DNA of 64,000 nt from Aristolochia californica (taxonomy: Eukaryota > Streptophyta > Magnoliopsida > Piperales > Aristolochiaceae). The stretch covers positions 29,327,619 to 29,391,618 of the forward strand of contig JARWKL010000008.1 in NCBI GenBank assembly GCA_029961685.1. Reading direction: 5' to 3'. Numbering within the stretch: the stretch's first letter is position 1; every line of letters begins with the position of its first letter. Made by a program: the position numbers and the translations under genes. Below the pieces are notes generated by a model, which saw only the letters and a program-made list of their open reading frames with translations, was not told the DNA's origin and ran no database searches. This document shows, in pieces, positions 22,225 to 32,386 of this stretch.

Positions 22225-23275
22225 TTATAACCAAAACAATTTCTGGCATTGATGTCCAAAGGTATATTTTTCATCACAATTATAACATAAGCCTCGGGAC
22301 CTTCTGTCTTCCTTCTCTACCCTGTTCAATTTTCTGATGAATGCTAGTTGAGATGGACTTGTCTTGGAAGCTTGAGGAGAACTGGAAGGTACTGAGTTGC
22401 ACCATGGGGTTGCTGTGTGTGGGGTGCTTGTAGACTGTCTTCCTCCCGGCCATGGAGGTTTGCTTGCCTGGAATTTTTGTTTGGCTTCAAGTGCTCTCGC
22501 CAAATTCATTGGTCAAGCCAAATCCGTAGGAGCAAGGAGCTCCACTTCTAGACGAAGGGCCTCTGTCAAGCCAGCTGTAAACAAGCTGATTTGCTGGTCC
22601 ACCCTGACTACCTTGCTAGCCCTAGCCAATTTCTTCTGGAAGGCTTTTTGGTACAGTTCTACAGTGCCAATTTGATGTAGCAACACCAAGTCCCCCAGGG
22701 GATTATTTTGAGTCGGACGCCCAAACCGGATGGAGCATAAATCTTTGAATTCCTGCCAATTTAATTCGAGATACGCCAATTCTATTTGATGACCCCATAG
22801 CTGTGCTTTGTTGAGCATGTGGAAGGCAGCCAATCCCACTTTGTCACTGTTAGCAGTTCGTTGGTGAGAAAAAATTTCTCACACATGTTGAGCCATATCA
22901 GTGGGTCCTCTGATCCCTTAAAATTGGGAATTCCAATTTGGTGTATCTCGGGATGGTCCCCCCTCTGGGACTCAAATTCCCCCTTGACACTAGTGCCTCT
23001 GTGCGTCCAACATACTGGTACCCCTTCCTGGCCACAGGGCTCCTTTCCCCCTCCCGTGGGTTGGAACTTTTTCCCCCAATTATATCAAATAGTCTATTAG
23101 ATAAATTGTCAATTTGTAATTGTACCTATTGGGCGACCCTATTGTCCAACAATGTGACCAAACGCTCTTCGGATTCCTCTTGTCTTGTTGTTGCTTTGGC
23201 ATCGCTCTGTTCTCTCTCAACATGCATCATTTCTCTGATGTTTGCTATCAACTCGGCGTTGTTGGATTATTCTCC
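22225..23275 (-). pseudogene. Gypsy gag, broken
   Basis: Readable pieces are 22513-22839 (GLAAFHMLNKAQLW, then LRLEVELLAPTDLA) and 22225-22509 (MNLARALEAKQKF, zinc-knuckle-like CYNCDEKYTFGHQC). They match the gag at 471-1480 closely. A stop separates the two main frames and the N-terminal third is decayed. Gag would form the virus-like particle and bind element RNA. Next on the strand come protease remnants near 21980-22090 (GPGSTHNF, catalytic D-S replaced). Confidence 0.8.
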
Positions 23276-23283
23276 CATATTGA

Positions 23284-23299
23284 CCTGCTCTGATACCAA
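23284..23299 (-). other. Gypsy primer-binding site
   Basis: TTGGTATCAGAGCAGG on the minus strand, two bases from the LTR end; matches the initiator-Met tRNA primer type. Confidence 0.9.
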
Positions 23300-23301
23300 G
23301 A

Positions 23302-23788
23302 TGTTATGGTCTCTGACCATGGATTGAGTGATTCGATGATGGGAGAGGTCTTCTTGTAAATCAAGGGTAGAACTAGGATGCCGAGACCTTTTTGGTCTAC
23401 CTATGGTGACGGGTTTGTGAGGAACATGGAATGGAATGGCTAACGTGAGAGAAGAGGATAGATGGATGATATAGAATGAGGATAACCAGGCTCGTCAAAG
23501 GGAGTCTGCACCTTGGTTTCCAAGGGAATACTGACCCTGGTTTGTTGAAGGAGAACGCAGATCCCTTATAACTTTCTTCTTCCCTTTCCTGTCTTCTCGA
23601 TGACCTCTTAAGGCAAAGGCTCGAGCATATTGTTTAAGATTATTACAATACTGCCCTCGTGGGCTCCCTACTTGACATTCATGAATTTAAAAGAACATAA
23701 ACTGGTTAAGGTACTTCACTACTCCACTGAGTCACTGACTTATCCACGTCATCTCTGGATTAATCATTCTGCTATTGAGTCCACAACA
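23302..23788 (-). repeat. Gypsy 5' LTR
   Basis: 487 bp, TGTTGTGGACTC to CATAACA on the element strand, followed inward by the primer site. Confidence 0.95.
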
Positions 23789-23992
23789 TCCTCAACCGGT
23801 TAGGCCCCGTGCTATAGAAACAACTCAGCCCCCAGAAACACTGGCTGACTCCACACCTACTGAGTTTTTGGATCCAACTGAGGTTAGTCCATCTTCTCCA
23901 GTTATTTTTATCCCACAATATGATACTCATCCTATTGAAATTTGGAAAGAGCCCAGATCGTGCACCATGCCCTCTAATTCTCATCCCATAAC
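23789..23992 (+). pseudogene. Copia-A integrase-RT linker between two insertions
   Basis: About 200 bp continuing the copia frame broken by the gypsy. The reading (ETQPPETLADSTPTEFLDPT, then VSPSSPVIF) aligns with the reverse complement of about 45900-46080 in the minus copy. Its right end is interrupted by S3. Confidence 0.75.
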
Positions 23993-24415
23993 TGTTGGAA
24001 GATAGGCCCAATCCCACACGACCAAGGAAGACTCGCATATCTAAGAGTATTATAAGATGGACCACACAAGCAAGGAAGGCCCACAAGATAGGCCCAAGCA
24101 CATAAGAAGTAGGACTCATCATGATTACCTCGAGCTGGCATCCTTATCACATAAGTTGGAAGATCAAGAAGGACTCACAAAAACATCTTTAGAGAAGAGT
24201 TCTAGTTTGAGTTATGTTTGTCTTTTTTCTATACTGAGTTATTTAATTATGCTTGGACTTATCTTTAAGTGTTAGTGTTTGGGTGTAATTGGGACAGTGG
24301 AAGTTTTATTGTAATTGGACTCTACTACCTTCCTCTATTATAAATAGAGGTTCATGTACTTTGATTATAATATGTTAATGAAATCTATGAAGTATTTCTC
24401 TTTTCTATAAATTCC
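23993..24415 (+). repeat. S3 5' LTR, 3' end deleted
   Basis: Starts TGTTGGAAGATAGGCCC; promoter palindrome CCTCTATTATAAATAGAGG at 24332-24350. The last bases and primer site are deleted. Confidence 0.9.
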
Positions 24416-24818
24416 ATAAGTCTAGGTTCGAGCAGCTGCAGCAAGCTTCCACTTCCTACGTATTTTATGCTATCAAGAACTAGATTTTAAATGGAGAAAT
24501 ATATATCCAAAGAAATATCTGTAAGTCTATTCTTTTACCTATTCAACCAATTTTTTATCCTAGTTATCTACAAAGAGATATTAATATTTGAAGCAGCAAA
24601 GGTCAGATTGAAAAAGAGGTTCTAGCACCAGCAGAAAGCTTCAACCTCCAAGTATTTTATGCTATAAAGAAAGAGACTTTATATGGAGAACAATATATAT
24701 AAAGAAATATATGTAAGTATATTTTCTTACCTATTTAACCAATTCTCTGTATGATGTTTTTATAAGGAGATATTGATCTTGGAAGAGTCATTAGTCATTC
24801 TGGAAAAAAAGGAGAAAC

Positions 24819-25166
24819 ATTTAAATTGGGTCCAAGGCATTATCCTAAAAAGACTAGCCACTTAGAAAACCTTTTTTTCCATATAATAAATACAAGATCT
24901 TTATACTCACTAATGTATGTGAGACTATCCTTTTAACATTCCCCCTCACATGTAGGCACGTGGATAATTTGGGTAGAGGCCCTCACATGGTGGCACATGG
25001 ATAATTTGGGCGGATGCCCACATATGAGAACCTTGCTCTGATAGCATGTTAAATTGGGTCCAAGGCCTTATCCTAAAATAATTAGCCACTTAGGAAACTT
25101 TTTTTCCCATCTAATAAATACAAAATCTTTATACTCACTAATGTATGTGGGACTATCCTTTTAACA
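24819..25166 (-). mobile_element. TRIM-1: 348-bp miniature LTR retrotransposon
   Basis: Two 120-bp direct repeats (24819-24938 and 25047-25166) ending TTTTAACA flank 108 bp. On the minus strand a primer site TGCTATCAGAGCAAGG follows the 5' repeat and GTGAGGGGGAAT, a polypurine tract, precedes the other. The perfect target duplication GAAAC lies at 24814-24818 and 25167-25171, and other S copies read through at this point. No coding capacity. Mobilised only by enzymes of another element (family knowledge). Confidence 0.93.
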
Positions 25167-25600
25167 GAAACAATGCTTAGTTCGGCCAGATGAAAGAGAC
25201 CAAAATCTATTAGATTATTTATCTTCTGATAATTATATTTTCTGAAGAGAAGTTATACTTGGATGAAATTTATTTAATTATAGTTTCATAAGGAGAAAAT
25301 TTTATGTCATTATGATCTATTTTTAAGGATATATTCACATTGGAAGAGTCAAAGGTCATGCAAGTATGTTGTTGCATCGAAAAAATTGAATTTATGCCCA
25401 TTGTTTTGCAACACTTTTTGAGTTGATATATCGTAAAAATTTATTACTTCTCCCTGGTATGAGGGATTATTTATACATCTCTGTTATTTGGGTTTATTTC
25501 TACATCTATGATATTTGGTTCAAGCTGGGATCACTGCCATTACATCCCAGCTTGCAGGGGAGAAGCAGAAAAAGTACAAGAAAGAGGTAATTTATTCCAT

Positions 25601-25807
25601 ATGTTGTGGATGAGTTTATGTGACAAAAATATTGAAGAAAGGGGGAGCACAAAAGATGAAGCTTATGCAACTAAGAAAAAAAAATTATATCGAATTATGA
25701 TTATTTCATGGGTCCTTCTACAAGGTTTATTATTTTGTTTCGTGTTATATGTGTTGGAAGATGGTCGTGTAACATTACAGCTACTGCTATTATGTCTCTT
25801 TGAATGA
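25601..25807 (+). CDS. Conserved small ORF of the S family, 68 residues (S3 copy)
   Basis: Begins ATGTTGTGGATGAG, a start shared in position with S5. Charged N-terminal part (STKDEAYATKKKKLYR) followed by a hydrophobic stretch IMIISWVLLQGLLFCFVLYVL, which looks like one membrane-spanning helix, then a frameshifted tail. A longer frame upstream from 25508 is also open, but only this start is shared. Similar to 41171-41512 and 49761-49988. Function unknown. It lies downstream of the duplicated leader and upstream of the minisatellite. Confidence 0.4.
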   Translation: MLWMSLCDKNIEERGSTKDEAYATKKKKLYRIMIISWVLLQGLLFCFVLYVLEDGRVTLQLLLLCLFE

Positions 25808-26370
25808 GAGATTATCATTGAAGAATAGGTGGCCTCAGTACCTTTTCTCATACCATAATTTATTTGACTCTCAAAAATATTATGATTGGGACACCATGAG
25901 AGTCGGTGCCCGGATTGGGACACCATGACAAATTTAACTCTAAAAAATATCACGGTTGGGATACCATGAGAGTCTATGTCCGGATTGGGAGACCATTATA
26001 AATAAACCCACTACCCCCTGTAATGGCTTTTATTACTCCTACCACTTGAGTGTCGTTGTCTTGTTGAGGGACACGGTGGTGGACACTTCAGAGCAATGTC
26101 GATAGACACACTACCTACAGAAGATGGAGTGTGCCCTACATTCAGCATTAGGATTGGAGTATGGAGCAATGTCTTACCGACTAGGAGTATTTTTATTCTC
26201 ACTTATATTATGCTATCAGGGCCTCATGGAATGGCACAACATTGTGAGGGGGAGTGTTGGAAAACGAAGGCATATTGGAAGAAGTGTCATTTTATACAAA
26301 AAGATTCTATACATCATTTGTAGTAAGTTAGGAGATCATGTTGTTCTCTCACCCTCAGCTTGAGGGGGAG

Positions 26371-26812
26371 TGTTGGAAGATAGGCCCAAGCCCACATGAC
26401 CAAGGGAGGCCCACATATCCTAGAGTATTATAAGATGGATCACACAACCAAGGAAGGCCCACAAGATGGGCCTGAGAACATAGGAAGTAGGACCCACCAT
26501 GATTACCACAAGCTGGTATCCTAATCACATAAGTTGGAAGATCAAGAAGGACTCACAAAGACATCTTTATCTTATGGTCACGTCTTAGAAGAGTTCTAGT
26601 TTGAGTTATGTTTTTCTTTTATCTATATTGATTTATTTAATTATGCTAGGACTTATTTTCAAGTGTTAGTGTTTGGGTGTAATTGGTACAAAGGAAGTTT
26701 TATTGTAATTGGACTCTACTACCGTCCTCTATTATATATAGAGGTTCATGTAGTCTAATTATAATAAGTTAATGAAGTCTATGAAGTATTTATCTTTTCC
26801 ATAAATTCAACA
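26371..26812 (+). repeat. S3 3' LTR
   Basis: 442 bp, TGTTGGAAGATAGG to AAATTCAACA, preceded by CAGCTTGAGGGGGAG and followed by the ATAAC duplication. Confidence 0.95.
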
Positions 26813-26817
26813 ATAAC

Positions 26818-28423
26818 AAACTTTGTGTTTCATCATCGTCTATCCCCTGTTTGTTGTCAAGTTTTGTCTGCTATTGCCTTCATACCTGTTCCACAATTCT
26901 ATCAGGAGGCTCTCAAACATCCAAGGTGGAAGGCGGCTATGGATGAAGAAATGCAACCCTTTTATGAAAATCAGACATGGACTATAGTCCCACTTCCATT
27001 AGATAAGAAACCTTTCAATTGCAAATGGGTGTTTACTGTGAAACACAATCTGGATGGGTTCGTAGCTCAGTTGAAAGCTCGTCTTATTGCTAAAGGCTAA
27101 ATACAATGTTATGACATTAATTATGAAGAAACCTTCTCTCTAGTGGCCAAATTGAATTCGGTACATATGTTATTATCTCTGGCAGCTAACTCTTCCTGGT
27201 AGTATCAACTTGATGTAAAAAATGCTTTTCTTAATGGGGATATCATGGAGGAAATTTATATGCAGAAACCACCTGAGTATGTGGTTGAGGGGGAGTCCGT
27301 ATGTCGATTACAAAAAATATCTTTATGGTCTGAAATAGTCGCCTTGTGCATGGTTTGAAAATTTTAACCAAGCACTCATATGGGCCGGATTTCACTGATG
27401 CTCTCAAGAACACTCTGTATTTATTAAAGACACACCAAAGGGCAAGGTGTTTCTAGTTGTATATGTTGATGACATTATTATAACCGGCAGTGATCCCGAG
27501 GGCATTCAGAAGACAAAAGAATGGATATGTGGTGAATTCATGACAAAGGATCTCGGACTGCTCAAATATTTTTTGGGCATTGAAGTACTACAATCCAGAC
27601 ATGGAATCATATTATATCAAAGGAAGTATGTCCTTGACCTACTGGAGGAGACCAGAATGCTGGGATGCAAACCAACAGAAACTCCCATGGACTCAAACAC
27701 AAAATTAGGTGTAGGTACCGGAGAAGAGGTAGATGTCGGCAAATATCAAAGATTGGTGGGAAGAGTCATTTACCTCTGCGTAATGAGGCCAAATATTTCA
27801 TATGCAATCAGTGTGGTAAGTCAATATATGCACAATCCACAACTCAACCATTGGCAAGCAGTAGAACGGATATTACGATATCTCAAAGGAGCACTAGGAA
27901 GAGGGCTTCTCTACAAAAATCATGGACACTTCAAGATCGAAGGTTTTTTAGATGTAGACTAGGCTGGATCGCCGGATGATAGGAAATCTACTTCAGGATA
28001 TTGTACGATGGTTGGAGGAAACTTGGTTAGATGGAGGAGCAAGAAACATAATGTAGTTGCATGATCTAGTGCAGAAGTAGAGTACATAGACATGGCACAC
28101 ACAGTCAATGGACTCCTATGAATCAAATTTCTTCTTACTGAACTGGGATTTTACAAAGAAGCTCCTATGACCCTATATTGCGATAATCAGGCTGCAATAC
28201 ACATAACATCTAATCCAGTCTTCCATGAGAGAATAAATCATATAGAAATAGATTGTCACTTCATACGAGAAAAATTCACTGCAGGCATCTTATCTCTTAA
28301 GCATGTATCTTCACAGAATTAGGTTTCAAACATTCTCACCAAACCAGTCACTCATAAAAATTTGTCCACCCTGTACAACAAGTTAGGCATTTATGATGTT
28401 TTGTCACCCTCAGCTTGAGGGGG
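26818..28423 (+). pseudogene. Copia-A reverse transcriptase and RNase H, broken
   Basis: RT starts in 26825-27100 (ALKHPRWKAAMDEEMQPF, then CKWVFTVKHNLDG). After a stop, YQLDVKNAFLNGDIMEEIYM keeps the first catalytic Asp near 27210-27265. The frame from 27447 gives VVYVDDIIITG and the long ORF to 27962, ending in the RNase H start. RNase H continues with stops to about 28320 ([19 protein letters not shown]). At least three stops and one frameshift are present. The polypurine tract CAGCTTGAGGGGG precedes the LTR. Confidence 0.85.
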
Positions 28424-29357
28424 TGTTACAATGTGGGACCCACCATAGCTACACTAGCTGGTGCGATCCACCATGAGATCAAGAGATGTCAACAAGGACC
28501 CTCATACAAGTTGGCTATTATGGTCCTGGGGTTAAGTACCTATGCCTTTCGCTCCTAACGGGCCGCTCTTTTGGGTAGTATTGGATAGGTGCTTAACATT
28601 TGGTATCAGAGCAAGGGCTACATCCCGCGTTCGAGTCCCCGCATGCGCAGGGTGACCGTACTCCTCTGGCGTTGGGCAGTAAGCGATTATGGGATCTTGA
28701 CCCGGCTCTCATTGCTGTGTTATTGCTGCCGTGGTCGTCAGCTCAGGCGGGCGGGTTGTACTATTATTGTCCTAGGGTTAAGTACCTATGTTTCCACTCC
28801 TAACAGGCCGATCTTTTAGGTAGTTTTGGCTAGGTGCTTAACATTGACTCGAGCTAAGAGTAAGGAACATGAGATGGAATTAAATAGAAGATTTGAGGAT
28901 CAAGTGGGACCCCAAAGATACCACGAGCTGGTATCTCCATCAACATGAGCTGGAAGATCATGTGGGACCCACAAAGATAAGACCACAAGCTGGCTATCTA
29001 TCTTGTTTCGCATGCTTAAAGAAGAGTTAGAAGTTGAGTTAAATTAGTCTCTTAAATAGATAACGTAATATTATCATGATAGGCTTAACATTGAGAGTTC
29101 TTGTTGGAATGTAATTAGGAGTCATAAGATTACTTGTACATGGACTTTATCACCTCCTCAACTATAAAAAGAGGTGATTGTAACTCAGAAATTAAGCAAG
29201 CAAGTCTCTTAGTTCTCTTCTCTCGTGTGAAGCTCTCTCCAAACCTCTTCTATTTTTGCCTTCTTCTCTCTCAACCCAAGAATCTTTCTTGTTTTTCTCT
29301 TATTTCTTTCTCTCTCCCCTTGCTTAAGGTATTATTCATGGGGATGTAAATTAAACA
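28424..29357 (+). repeat. Copia-A 3' LTR with a TRIM inside
   Basis: Starts TGTTACAATGTGGG, ends AAATTAAACA, and aligns with the minus-strand LTR at 51515-52110 once TRIM-2 is removed (about 600 bp native). A TATA region ACTATAAAAAG at 29161-29171 lies between TCACCTC and GAGGTGA inverted arms. The downstream CT-rich tract is transcribed leader by analogy. It joins satellite directly at 29358. Confidence 0.9.
28516..28843 (+). mobile_element. TRIM-2: 328-bp miniature LTR retrotransposon
   Basis: Direct repeats of 82-83 bp (28516-28598 and 28762-28843, both ending GCTTAACA) enclose about 160 bp that starts with TTTGGTATCAGAGCAAGG, an initiator-Met primer site. Target duplication TTGGC (28511-28515) and TTGAC (28844-28848), one mismatch; the other Copia-A LTR reads through this site. 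The internal part holds GCGTTCGAGTCCCCGC, like a Pol III box B. GC-richer than all neighbours. Unrelated to TRIM-1. Confidence 0.9.
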
Positions 29358-30186
29358 AACATTTCCTAAAAAAATGTGCTAACATGGCCTTCTGGTTTTA
29401 GAAAGTAATTTGGTTTAGCATCAATTGCCTTACCTCAAAATTTTCCTAGTAACAATTTTTCAGCTTAAAAAGTGTTTCCTAGAAACATAAGGCAATAATA
29501 GTACCTAGAGACGTATTCTTACTAGAAATACTTTTCCAATGTCTCCTAAATAAAGGAACTAACAAGACCTTAGATTTATAGAAAGTAATTTGTTTCAGCA
29601 AAAACTATTTTACAACAAAATTTTCTAGGTAAGAATTTTTAGCTTGAATAGTGTTTCCAAGAAACATGAGACATTAATGGACCCTCGACACATATTTTTA
29701 CTAGAAATACATTCCCGAAGTTTCCTAAAAAAGGCAGTAACAAGACCTTAATGATGTAAAAAGTTATTTGTTTCAGAAAAAAATTTCCTTACACCAAAAT
29801 TTTCTTGATAAGAATTATCAACAATAAAAGTGATATCTAGAAAAAATGAGGCACTAATGGTCCACAGACATGTATTTTTACTAGAAATACCTTTCCAAAA
29901 TTTCCTTAAAAATGGCATTAACAAGGCTTTATAGTAGTAAAATGTCATTTTTTCTGGACAAAAAGCCTTATCACAAAATTTTCCTAGTAAGAATTTTCAG
30001 CATGAAATGTGTTTCATGGAAGTTTCATGGAAATATGAGGCACTGACGGTCCAAGGAGACTTATTTTTATTAGAAATAATTTTCCAACGTTTCCTAAAAA
30101 ATACACTAACAAGGTCTTATAGTTGCATAAAGCAATTTTTTTGGCAAAAATTGCTTTACCAAAAAAGATTGTTGGTAAGAATTTTC
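29358..30186 (+). repeat. Satellite array, block 2
   Basis: About 4.7 monomers. The first continues the monomer type in which block 1 stopped at 10174, with only about 36 bp missing between them. A CCTTAATGATG-type monomer lies at 29748. Copia-B interrupts the block at TTTTC. Confidence 0.95.
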
Positions 30187-30466
30187 TGTTAGTGTATCAA
30201 TGCCCACCTCTCTCAAGTTACCATTAATGTAATGTATTCACTGGCCCCCAAGTATGAGGAGCGCCAATGTCGATAGTGAGTAATTAGTTAACGGTTCCAG
30301 CTTAGATGCTGATGAGGTCAAATTGTGACCGCAATGGTTACTTGTGAAGAAACTGTAAAATGGATAGTAGGGTTAGGGGCGTCAGCCCCGACGGGGGTCT
30401 AAGAGGGCTGACCCCATGGTATGCACGTGTCACGATTGCATCACCAAGTGCCAACGTGGAGGACAA

Positions 30467-30566
30467 CTAGATGGCTTGCTCTACAAGCTTTCTAGATGGC
30501 TTGCTCTACAAGCTTCCTAGATGGTGTGCTCTACAAGCTTCCTAGATGGCTTGCTCTACAAGCTTC
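30467..30566 (+). repeat. 25-bp minisatellite upstream of the Copia-B TATA box
   Basis: Four head-to-tail copies of a unit starting CTAGATGGCTTGCTCTACAA, ending 16 bp before TATAAATA. Enhancer-like position, function unproven. Confidence 0.9.
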
Positions 30567-30582
30567 CTACATGAAATACACT

Positions 30583-30590
30583 TATAAATA
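30583..30590 (+). promoter_or_regulatory. TATA box of Copia-B 5' LTR
   Basis: TATAAATA followed by GAGG, placed mid-LTR as expected for the U3 promoter; repeated in the 3' LTR. Confidence 0.7.
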
Positions 30591-30822
30591 GAGGTGTTCT
30601 TCAGCAGCATTGGAATCCAGAAAATGAGAGCTATTCCTTCTTCATTACTCTATTTTATTGTTTAATTTCTTCTTGTAATTTCTGTTCAGTCCAGAAACCA
30701 TTGAAGCTCTTCTAGAGCGTGTGGTGGGACGAAGTTTCTTATCGTATTTGTAATAGATCAGTGTTGGCTTTCTTCTTGATTGCTATTTAGATGTTCCTGG
30801 GCTGAGCTTACTCTGTTTTATA

Positions 30823-30834
30823 TGGTATCAGAGA
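30823..30834 (+). other. Copia-B primer-binding site
   Basis: TGGTATCAGAG directly after the 5' LTR, complementary to the initiator-Met tRNA 3' end. Confidence 0.9.
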
Positions 30835-30880
30835 TCTAGGGGACTCTTAACAACAATCATCTGTCGTAAAGCACAACATC

Positions 30881-32386
30881 ATGATTGATCTTAAGCCTAG
30901 TAGCTCTACTGCTAGTTCTAGTTCTATACCAGCAATAGGTATTCGTCCCCCAGCTTTCATAGAAGGCAAACTTGATGGCACAAACTATCTCCTGTGGAAG
31001 TTCAAAATCACTACGATTCTGGACTCCTATGAACTTCTTGATATAGTTCTGGGAGTTGATGCTAAACCTGTTGTTGTCACTAATGGTGAAAAGATCACTC
31101 CTCCTAATCCTTAGCTCGTCAAAGATTGGAGAAGGAAGAATGCTGATGCACTTTGTGCAATTGTCACAAGTATTCAAGATTTTGTCCTCACCCTAATTCA
31201 ACATACTTTGAAGGCGAATGAAACATGGAACATACTGAAAAATCAGTATGAAACGAGGAACCGGACTCATATCCAAAATCTGGAAAATCAACTTGCTGCT
31301 GAAAGATTAAGTGAAGATGAGGCAGCAGAGTCTTTTATTACTAGGATGAAAAACCTACGTGATAAAATGGCTTCTGCTGGTATAGCCAAGTCAACAGAGG
31401 AACTTGCTCGAAGATGTATTCGAGTACTGCCGCAAAAATTTGACGGCCTCGTGACAGCACTCAATACACAAGTTCGTGATCCTCCGTTGACCTTTGAAGA
31501 TTTCTCTGCCTTATTGATGGAGGAGGAGATGAGGCTAAAAGGTAGAGACAATCAGTCTGACTCTGCCTTCACAGCAAAAGCAAAGGTTAGCAATGAAACA
31601 AAGAAGAAACCAAAGAGTAAGAAGTTCTTTGGATCGTGTTATTACTGTAACAAGAAGGGCCATGCTGTCAAAGATTGTAGAACACGAATCCATGATGAGA
31701 AGAACGGCACGGTGAAACAAAACTGGAAGAACAGAGAATCTGTAAATTCTGCAGAAATTGAGCTTCCTCTGTTCACTGTCACAGAGGAATCATGCTCTAG
31801 TGCTCATGTACAACAAAAGAGTACATGGGTGTTAGATGTTGGAGCTTCCCGACACATGACCAGCAAGAAAGAATTATACGATTCTTTAAATCCTCTACAA
31901 CAACCAATGAACGTGGTGGTCGGGAATAATGTGAGATGTCCTGTTGAAGGGATAGGCACCATATCCATTAAGTCTGATGATGGAGAAAGTAAGAAGATAG
32001 CAGATGTTCTACTTGTTCCCCAAATCTCAAGAAACCTGTTGTCTGTAGCTGCAATTACAGACAAAGATTTGGAGGTACGGTTCAAGAAAAATGAATCTCT
32101 TATTCTTGATAAAAATGAGAACATAGTTGCAAGAGGTATCCGCAGGGATAACCTTTATGAAATCAACTCACTTTCTGCTATTGTTGATGCCAAAAATAGT
32201 CAACTTTGGCATGAAAGATTCGTACACATTTCCTTTCATATGTTGAAGGAAATGCAGAAGAAAAATATGGTGACAGATTTGCCTTCAATTGATGTAATTG
32301 AAGAACCTTGTGAAGCTTGTATGCTGGGCAAGCAACAAAGAAAGTCATTCCCAAAGAGAGTCAAAACAAATCAAAGGCTCCTCTAG
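30881..32386 (+). pseudogene. Copia-B gag, protease and GAG-pre-integrase
   Basis: ATG 30881 opens gag 58 bp after the primer site. An in-frame TAG at 31112-31114 breaks it; the same frame then stays open from 31115 to 32386. It contains the UBN2-type gag (WNILKNQYETRN, ESFITRMKNLRDKMASAG), one zinc knuckle CYYCNKKGHAVKDC (about 31637-31680), the protease site WVLDVGASRHM with D-V-G instead of D-S-G at 31835-31843, and the pre-integrase LWHERFVHISFHML ending in CEACMLGK. A frameshift near 32365-32375 separates it from the integrase core. Confidence 0.9.

Larger units (their letters stand above)
18454..23788 (-). mobile_element. Gypsy chromovirus-type element, full length, decayed
   Basis: Two LTRs of exactly 487 bp (18454-18940 and 23302-23788) bracket gag, protease, reverse transcriptase, RNase H and integrase in Ty3/gypsy order on the minus strand. 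The 5-bp target duplication TCCTC flanks both ends (18449-18453 and 23789-23793), and the host copia reads through when the element is removed. The LTRs differ at roughly a tenth of positions by eye, so the insertion is not recent. Total 5335 bp. Confidence 0.95.
23993..26812 (+). mobile_element. S3: complete short non-autonomous LTR element carrying a TRIM
   Basis: LTRs at 23993 to about 24415 and 26371-26812, flanked by the perfect duplication ATAAC (23988-23992, 26813-26817). The primer site and the AAACCCT motif present in other copies are missing here: the 5' LTR runs straight into TAAGTCTAGGTTCG, a deletion of roughly 100 bp. The polypurine tract CAGCTTGAGGGGGAG abuts the 3' LTR. The internal region carries the small ORF (25601-25807), and TRIM-1 sits at 24819-25166. 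Confidence 0.95.
13842..29357 (+). mobile_element. Copia-A, plus-strand copy, 5'-truncated and multiply nested
   Basis: A Ty1/copia element read in five pieces: gag end (13842-14375), protease-integrase (17012-18453), a linker (23789-23992), reverse transcriptase-RNase H (26818-28423) and 3' LTR (28424-29357). The pieces join exactly when the insertions S2, gypsy and S3 with their 5-bp duplications are removed, and they align with the minus-strand copy at 45249-52110. The 5' LTR and gag N-terminus are absent, replaced by pararetrovirus sequence. All coding parts carry stops and frameshifts. Confidence 0.85.
30187..30822 (+). repeat. Copia-B 5' LTR
   Basis: 636 bp, TGTTAGTGTATC to CTGTTTTATA. 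Contains four copies of a 25-bp unit (30467-30566) and TATAAATA at 30583-30590. Confidence 0.95.

Noticed and set aside
28600..28640. tRNA gene suggested by the GTTCGAGTCC motif
   Set aside because: No acceptor stem or anticodon arm could be placed and the motif lies inside a TRIM next to its primer site.
28600..28819. Two overlapping plus-strand open frames of about 70 codons
   Set aside because: They are the GC-rich interior and LTR of TRIM-2.
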